Shown: one piece after another, positions 62,484 to 64,000 of the stretch
How positions within the stretch are numbered: the first letter of the stretch is position 1
How the letters are laid out: each line of letters opens with the position of its first letter
Origin: Candidatus Kapaibacterium sp.
GTDB lineage: Bacteria; Bacteroidota; Ignavibacteria; Kapaibacteriales; UBA2268
Reading direction: 5' to 3'
DNA: 64,000 nt
Assembly: GCA_026390695.1 (NCBI GenBank)
Contig: JAPLFL010000089.1
Span: 1-64,000, forward strand
Notes under the pieces: model-generated
What the model saw: the letters and a program-made list of their open reading frames with translations, nothing else
The model's database searches: none
Told to the model about the DNA's origin: nothing
Made by a program: the position numbers and the translations under genes

Positions 62484-63677
62484 TTAATATTTATAAAAAT
62501 GCTTAAATTCAAATTTCCCTGCTACTCTATATTTTAGGAAATATAATCCAACCGGAACTTGTCTTAAATTAATCCATAAATTTGACAAAGTTCGGTCAAT
62601 TGCTTGAAAAGAATAAATTTCATTTCCCAGATAATCGTATATTTGAATTTCATTAATATTATCTTCTGATTGTAAATAAATTTCATTCTGATAAAAACTA
62701 AATGAATCCTGCCTTAGAGGCTGTGTTTCAACATTTGTTAGAGTCGAATCAAAATATCTGTACCGCATATAATTTTGCCAAGAATTAGCCACCCAAAGCT
62801 GTGAAATAAGTTCGTTAAGTTCTGAATTTTGATAATGAAATAATTGCCGGGATTGTTTCAGCCACTTATTATTAGAAAATTTGAAACAAGTGGAATCGGC
62901 AATTGAATTATCCGAATTATAAGAAAAGTTCACAGAGTCAGAACCATCCTTTGTAATCCCTTTTTGATCATTGCAAACGGTAGCAATTCTTCTTTTCAGT
63001 GAATCAAAGTAATTGTAGTAATAATGATTAAAAGCGGTATCAGGTGATTTAAAGTTCTCGGATATTGAAATGAGTAGCAAGCTATCGGAATTAAAATAAG
63101 TATAATTGAAAATATCGACCGCCAGCCAACTTTGTAAAATCTGATTAAAACAACTAATCACTATTGATTTAAGTAAAAATGGCTGTGAATCTATATAATT
63201 ATATGTTTTTCTCTGAATATTTATCAGATCTGAATCAATCTCTTGTTGGTAAATCTCGCTTTGAATCCTATTATTGGCAAAATTAACGATATAAATTTGA
63301 TTATCATTAGAATTATCCGAAAATGAAATTTTTGTTATAAGCGAAGTATCCGTTTTAATTGAAATCATATTCCATGAGGGTTTCCAGATATTATCAATAA
63401 AAATTTCAGCATATTTATTTGAATTGGTATCAGCATTCTGATAAAAAATCCGGTAAACATCTTCCCAGTTATAATTCACTCCGAGATTGCTGTGCAAAAG
63501 AGAATATAATGTATTATCAGAGTAGGTCATAAGATCGCGGGAACTTATCTTCCAGCGAGTGCTTTCCCAAATTTCATTAACCCAGCTTATTGTTTTGGTC
63601 TGAGTGGAAAAAGAATAGTTTTGTGAAATTATAAAAATTAAAGATATTATATAAAGATATTTTAATTTCATTTTCAT
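62484..63677 (-). CDS. Secreted protein with T9SS sorting domain
   Basis: The start is taken at ATG 63677, since the longer reading frame begins with TTG and adds 16 residues with no signal-peptide character. The protein (397 residues) then opens with a signal peptide (KMKLKYLYIISLIFIISQNYSFS). The middle is beta-rich with many Tyr/Asn/Ser, including YNYNDS-like repeats such as FNHYYYNYFDSLKRRI, and has no domain I know. The last 70 residues form a T9SS C-terminal domain (IYDYLGNEIYSFQ to GLYFLKYRVAG). It is followed by the LVIVD lipoprotein gene. Confidence 0.75.
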   Translation of the reverse strand: MKMKLKYLYIISLIFIISQNYSFSTQTKTISWVNEIWESTRWKISSRDLMTYSDNTLYSLLHSNLGVNYNWEDVYRIFYQNADTNSNKYAEIFIDNIWKPSWNMISIKTDTSLITKISFSDNSNDNQIYIVNFANNRIQSEIYQQEIDSDLINIQRKTYNYIDSQPFLLKSIVISCFNQILQSWLAVDIFNYTYFNSDSLLLISISENFKSPDTAFNHYYYNYFDSLKRRIATVCNDQKGITKDGSDSVNFSYNSDNSIADSTCFKFSNNKWLKQSRQLFHYQNSELNELISQLWVANSWQNYMRYRYFDSTLTNVETQPLRQDSFSFYQNEIYLQSEDNINEIQIYDYLGNEIYSFQAIDRTLSNLWINLRQVPVGLYFLKYRVAGKFEFKHFYKY

Positions 63678-63780
63678 ATTGGAACATTCATTTAATGAGG
63701 CAAATATCAAAAGAACCACTTCCAAAATAACTAAAAGTGGTTCTAAAGCATTCCATTACAATAGCACAATATAATATTTC

Positions 63781-64000
63781 CTATAAAGTCTTATCGTAAA
63801 GCCTGTATTTCTTATAAACCTCACCGTGCATCGTAGCAGTTAGAGCCCTGTTCATCATTAAATTGTCTTCTAAAATCCAAGATGCTTCACCACGTAAAAT
63901 ACCACGTTTGGCTGCACGAGTACCGAATTCATAGTATAGAATAGCATCTAATCCAATGTTTCTGAATTCAGGTAATACTCCGAGAACAATAATTCTTGCA
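63781..64000 (-). CDS. GNAT-like protein (YghO-type), 3' end only
   Basis: The frame has its stop TAG at 63781-63783 and is open to the right edge (72 codons visible). It reads ARIIVLGVLPEFRNIGLDAI at the edge and ends GEASWILEDNLMMNRALTA then YKKYRLYDKTL. The GEASWILEDN and KYRLY(E/D)K ending is the C-terminus of the YghO-like branch of GNAT acetyltransferases, found in many Bacteroidota. The start and catalytic core are outside the window. Confidence 0.75.
   Translation of the reverse strand, partial: ARIIVLGVLPEFRNIGLDAILYYEFGTRAAKRGILRGEASWILEDNLMMNRALTATMHGEVYKKYRLYDKTL

Noticed and set aside
1..64000. rRNA, tRNA and riboswitches
   Set aside because: No tRNA cloverleaf or CCA end, no rRNA core sequence and no conserved riboswitch core was recognised in the gaps. 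A covariance-model search (Infernal/tRNAscan) would decide.

Overview
The window reads as AT-rich chromosome (roughly one third G+C by eye) from a member of the Bacteroidota/Chlorobiota group. Five proteins end in a type IX secretion (T9SS/Por) C-terminal sorting domain, and there are lipoproteins with Bacteroidota-style lipoboxes, an OmpA/PD40 protein, a TonB-receptor-like protein and weak or GGAG-type ribosome sites. Together these suggest a free-living, probably motile or surface-sensing relative of Ignavibacteria/Kapabacteria. That placement is inference from gene families, not from a marker-gene tree. No rRNA, tRNA, CRISPR array, transposase or prophage module was seen.

Layout. 1-2 kb: the 5' end of an unknown gene, an intergenic minisatellite, an MBL-fold hydrolase and a short CheR. 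2-11 kb: a housekeeping block on the minus strand (purH, folC, hslO and mutS, the last three joined by 4-bp overlaps, then mtgA and dnaA). 11-16 kb: a T9SS-exported beta-propeller protein and a BatA/VWA membrane protein on the plus strand, then about 1 kb of pure repeat DNA. 16-26 kb, minus strand: an M2-like lipoprotein peptidase, complex I subunits nuoG-nuoH-nuoI without the other nuo genes, a GT2 glycosyltransferase and a secreted subtilase. 26-36 kb: OmpA/PD40 and TonB-receptor-like outer-membrane proteins, a Lon-substrate-domain protein with an S9 peptidase, exonuclease III, a SafE/DsbD-like membrane protein and a tryptophanase. 36-39 kb, minus strand: an ECF sigma factor, a probable anti-sigma protein fused to an outer-membrane barrel, and a lipoprotein. 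39-48 kb, plus strand: nucleoside transporter, enoyl-CoA hydratase, CheW and a large poly-HAMP/PAS chemoreceptor, then GNAT, amidohydrolase-like and GT-C membrane proteins. 48-56 kb, minus strand: a giant secreted propeller protein, a pentapeptide-repeat protein, wecB, a radical SAM/SPASM protein, a second intergenic minisatellite region, and a YbjN/PspA pair. 56-60 kb, plus strand: YbaB, a decayed DUF559 fragment behind twin repeats, a T9SS protein, a HicB/HicA module and recR. 60-64 kb, minus strand: lipoproteins, an LVIVD protein, a T9SS protein and the 3' end of a GNAT-like gene.

Most unusual signals. Three unrelated intergenic minisatellites share exactly the same 21-bp period, and a palindromic-repeat array lies at 42 bp beside one of them. 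The sigma/anti-sigma-barrel/lipoprotein operon is a candidate compact envelope-to-transcription signalling system. A palindromic repeat is nested inside 17-bp terminal inverted repeats at 44.6 kb. The HicBA module is bracketed by a duplicated tail of a T9SS gene. The TnaA/TPL-family enzyme carries Ile381 and His448, which predicts tryptophanase activity and indole production.
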